From an uncultured Roseibium sp. (lineage in GTDB: Bacteria; Pseudomonadota; Alphaproteobacteria; Rhizobiales; Stappiaceae), in the NCBI RefSeq assembly GCF_963675985.1, contig NZ_OY780958.1:3100001-3164000 (forward strand): DNA of 64,000 nucleotides, given 5' to 3'. Below are positions 62,184 to 64,000 of the stretch, piece after piece. Both the position numbers and the translations under genes were made by a program. Numbering within the stretch: the first letter of the stretch is position 1; each line of letters begins with the position of its first letter. The notes under the pieces were generated by a model, which saw only the letters and a list, made by a program, of their open reading frames with translations, had not been told where the DNA came from and did not search any database.

Positions 62184-62513
62184 ATTTCCCTCCTTTTAGA
62201 GGCAAGGCTCTGTCGAAAGAGACAGCTCTCGCGGCCAGACTAGCCGATCACCGTCCCTATCGCGCTGAGGCACAACGTCCCGTCCGACGACCGTGCCATC
62301 CTTGCAGGTGTGACAATAGAGATGCTGCATGTCAGGAAAAATTCGTTCAACTGCGTAGGGTTAACTACATAGCCCGGATAGACGGGCGGCCGCAGGGGCC
62401 TCCGGTCAGGCCTAAAGCATGTCGCGTTCATTCGAATTCGCGTGACATGCTCTATCCGTTTCTGACGCGCGTCTTTCTGCGAAAAACCGGTATCCACTTT
62501 TTCGCGACGGGCT
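62184..62513. promoter_or_regulatory. Region upstream of fixK with a possible FixJ site and a repeat
   Basis: 330 bases without a gene. On the minus strand TATGTAGTTAACCCTA (62356-62371) resembles the FixJ box of Sinorhizobium fixK/nifA promoters (roughly TACGTAGTTTCCC, recalled). It lies about 175 bases before the ATG. AGGAGGGAAAT precedes the fixK start. The intergenic repeat copy B takes up 62416-62505. Confidence 0.45.
62416..62505. repeat. Intergenic dyad repeat, copy B
   Basis: Same module and orientation as copy A: AGCATGTC (62416-62423) pairs with 62444-62451, and GCGAAAAA (62479-62486) pairs with 62498-62505 around the identical loop CCGGTATCCAC. It lies between the lone receiver gene and fixK. 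Confidence 0.85.
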
Positions 62514-62879
62514 CTAGAGGAGGTGCTCCGTCAGGGCCGACAGAGACAGCGGCTTGCGTAAAAGAACGTGACCGGGCACGTCTGAGAGGCGACGCTCAAG
62601 CGCGTTCTTCGGCTTTCCGGAAATTGCTATGATCCGCGGGATATCCTCCAAGCCGTTCAGGTGCCGAATCACTTCGTCGCCGCCAATACCGGGCAAGCCG
62701 ACATCGACGATCACGACATCTCCGGACGCCGGAGATGCGGTTGCGAGGAACGTTTCGCCATCCGGGTAACACTCGACAGAGTGGCCGAAATCGCTCAGGA
62801 CCACGAAAAGCGCATCCGCAACGGCTGTATCATCTTCAACTATATGAACACGCAAGACGATTCTTTCAGCTTGGAACAA
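62514..62879 (-). CDS. Single-domain response regulator (receiver only)
   Basis: 121 residues from a TTG at 62879; a TTG at 62855 (LRVHIVEDDTAV) is equally likely. Whole protein is one receiver: acidic VEDD, phospho-acceptor Asp in VVIVDVGLPG (residue 59 of the long form), ISGKPK and Lys in LLRKPLS. No DNA-binding domain. Placed between fixJ and fixK, it may compete for phosphate from the FixL-like kinase, acting as a sink. Confidence 0.82.
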   Translation of the reverse strand: MFQAERIVLRVHIVEDDTAVADALFVVLSDFGHSVECYPDGETFLATASPASGDVVIVDVGLPGIGGDEVIRHLNGLEDIPRIIAISGKPKNALERRLSDVPGHVLLRKPLSLSALTEHLL

Positions 62880-62976
62880 CTGTCAGCTTTAAACAGCAAC
62901 GAGTGTTGGGCAGAATACATCAGTCCACGCATGAACGATGTACGCAGTAACACTGCAAGCAGATGTAAACTGACAC

Positions 62977-63029
62977 TGTGGGACGGAAACTCCGAGACAA
63001 AAGTCCGGAAAGTCCCTTACGTCCCACAA
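62977..63029. promoter_or_regulatory. Long inverted repeat upstream of the lone receiver gene
   Basis: TGTGGGACG (62977-62985) and its exact complement (63021-63029) flank a 35-base centre. It lies between fixJ and the receiver gene, 98 bases or more before the receiver start, and may be an operator or a structured leader. Confidence 0.45.
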
Positions 63030-63044
63030 TTACAAGCTAATCGG

Positions 63045-63647
63045 TCAGGCGCGTCCAAGCACGATACGGACAAGGTCCGCGGCATTCCGGGCGCCGAGCT
63101 TTTCCATGATTCGTGCCCGGTGCACTTCCACTGTTCTTGGGCTGATGCCCAGTTTTCGGCCGACTTCCTTGTTGGACGATCCGTCGGTGATCTCCTTCAG
63201 GACTTCGCTTTCCCGGCGGGTCAACAAATCCGCACCGGAAAAATTCATCGCTATCTCGCCGGACCCTGTCCTTTTGACGGCGTCAATGCCCTGATTGATC
63301 CGTTCGACCACCTTGTCCGCGGTAAACGGCTTCTCGATGAAATCGTACGCCCCGTTGCGAATGGCCTCGACGGCCATCGGAATATCGCCCTGCCCGGAAA
63401 TGATGAAGATTGGGGCAGGATAGTTTTCCGCATTCAGCGATTTCAGAATATCGATGCCCGACCGGCCCGGCATATGGACGTCCAGGATCACACATGCGGG
63501 GTGGGTTTTGCTGGCCGACTGCACAAACGTGTCGCCATCGGAAAACGTTTCCACGACGAAGCCTTCGAGATTGAATACGACCGATAATGCATCCCGTACA
63601 GCCGGATCGTCATCGACAATGTAAATGGCTTTCGCTTCGCTCGTCAT
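63045..63647 (-). CDS. fixJ: FixJ family response regulator
   Basis: 200 residues. Receiver domain with VDDDPAVRDAL, phospho-acceptor Asp56 (VILDVHMPGRSGIDIL), ISGQGDIPMAVEAIRNGAYDF in two parts and Lys in EKPF; C-terminal LuxR-type helix-turn-helix LTRRESEVLKEITDGSSNKE and SPRTVEVHRARIMEKL. Length and linker match FixJ. When phosphorylated by the upstream kinase it should activate fixK. Confidence 0.9.
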   Translation of the reverse strand: MTSEAKAIYIVDDDPAVRDALSVVFNLEGFVVETFSDGDTFVQSASKTHPACVILDVHMPGRSGIDILKSLNAENYPAPIFIISGQGDIPMAVEAIRNGAYDFIEKPFTADKVVERINQGIDAVKRTGSGEIAMNFSGADLLTRRESEVLKEITDGSSNKEVGRKLGISPRTVEVHRARIMEKLGARNAADLVRIVLGRA

Positions 63648-63704
63648 AAAGTCCGGCCCCTATTCATTTCTTTTCGTTTCAATCGCAGGAACATATCGCC
63701 GCCG

Positions 63705-64000
63705 CTAGCTTTCCGACTCGGAATACACCGGTTTTCCGGTTGGAAGTTTCAGGACAAACGTTGCTCCCGGTTTAATAGCGTTCGTATCAAGGAATAAATC
63801 ACCGCCGTGATTTTGCGCAATCGACCGGGAAATTGCGAGCCCGAGACCCAGCCCCTTCTGTTTCTTGCCCGAAAAAGCGCGGAACAGCTCCGGTACCATT
63901 TCCTCAGGTACACCGGGTCCGGTATCGCGCACCCGGAACTCGATAAAGCTTCCGGCGCCGACGACGGACAAATGCACTTCCCTGACTTCGCTGTCAGAAA
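63705..64000 (-). CDS. FixL-like histidine kinase, C-terminal end only
   Basis: The frame is open from the right edge to the TAG at 63705, giving about 97 residues. It is the HATPase end of a kinase: G1 box RDTGPGVPEEM, G2 box GLGLGLAISRSIAQNHGGDL and the closing GATFVLKLPTG. The sensor and His domains are outside the window. FixL is inferred from the adjacent fixJ and fixK; whether it has a haem PAS domain cannot be seen. Confidence 0.82.
   Translation of the reverse strand, partial: SDSEVREVHLSVVGAGSFIEFRVRDTGPGVPEEMVPELFRAFSGKKQKGLGLGLAISRSIAQNHGGDLFLDTNAIKPGATFVLKLPTGKPVYSESES

Noticed and set aside
1..64000. tRNA genes, CRISPR arrays, IS elements or prophage genes
   Set aside because: I looked for cloverleaf-like ends, regularly spaced repeats, transposase and integrase motifs and found none that I could support.

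Overview
This is a GC-rich, densely coded window from an alphaproteobacterium. The nearest match I can suggest is a marine Hyphomicrobiales/Stappiaceae type such as Roseibium/Labrenzia, from the cbb3-oxidase/FixLJ-FixK genes, the wealth of TRAP and ABC importers and the intergenic repeats containing CCGGTATCCAC. The genus is inference. I see no tRNA, rRNA, IS element, CRISPR or prophage gene. The region reads as chromosomal transport, catabolism and respiration modules.

Left part (1-17.4 kb): (i) a divergent LysR / YcsI-like hydro-lyase-TRAP operon that runs off the left edge; (ii) a patatin-like lipase; (iii) a BMP-type nucleoside ABC importer with a cytosine-deaminase-like amidohydrolase; (iv) a TRAP importer with a degradative class II HMG-CoA reductase, divergent from a MocR regulator, best read as mevalonate uptake and breakdown.

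Middle (17.4-33.8 kb): (v) a TetR gene divergent from a nine-cistron-like array of NitT/TauT-type ABC transporter, OsmC, acyl-CoA-dehydrogenase-like flavoprotein, tandem rhodanese, FAD ferredoxin reductase and cyanase. It is preceded by a good sigma54 promoter and an NtrC-like site and ends in a strong terminator. I read it as a nitrogen-controlled route releasing cyanate from an unknown compound. (vi) On the other strand, a branched-chain-amino-acid-type ABC importer, cytochrome P450, [2Fe-2S] ferredoxin and MarR form one operon, divergent from a SnoaL-like gene, with two tandem GTTG-N6-CAAC operators between.

33.8-45.4 kb: (vii) a remarkable hybrid histidine kinase whose sensor is a complete NCS1-type nucleobase permease plus a cysteine-rich module, with a partner LuxR response regulator, divergent from the urea importer urtABCDE and an M20 deacylase.

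45.6-49.7 kb: UDP-glucose dehydrogenase, exopolysaccharide sugar transferase, type II dehydroquinase, a single-receiver regulator and a 55-residue membrane protein.

Right part (49.7-64 kb): (viii) ccoNOQP-ccoGHIS encoding the high-affinity cbb3 oxidase with its assembly proteins, an AbrB-family membrane protein, a GST, hemN, fixK, a lone receiver, fixJ and the 3' end of a FixL-like kinase. FNR/FixK boxes precede ccoN and hemN, so this end is an oxygen-control block holding both regulators and targets. Two near-identical intergenic repeats sit in this block. Hairpins sit just downstream of four of the six solute-binding-protein genes, consistent with making more binding protein than permease.
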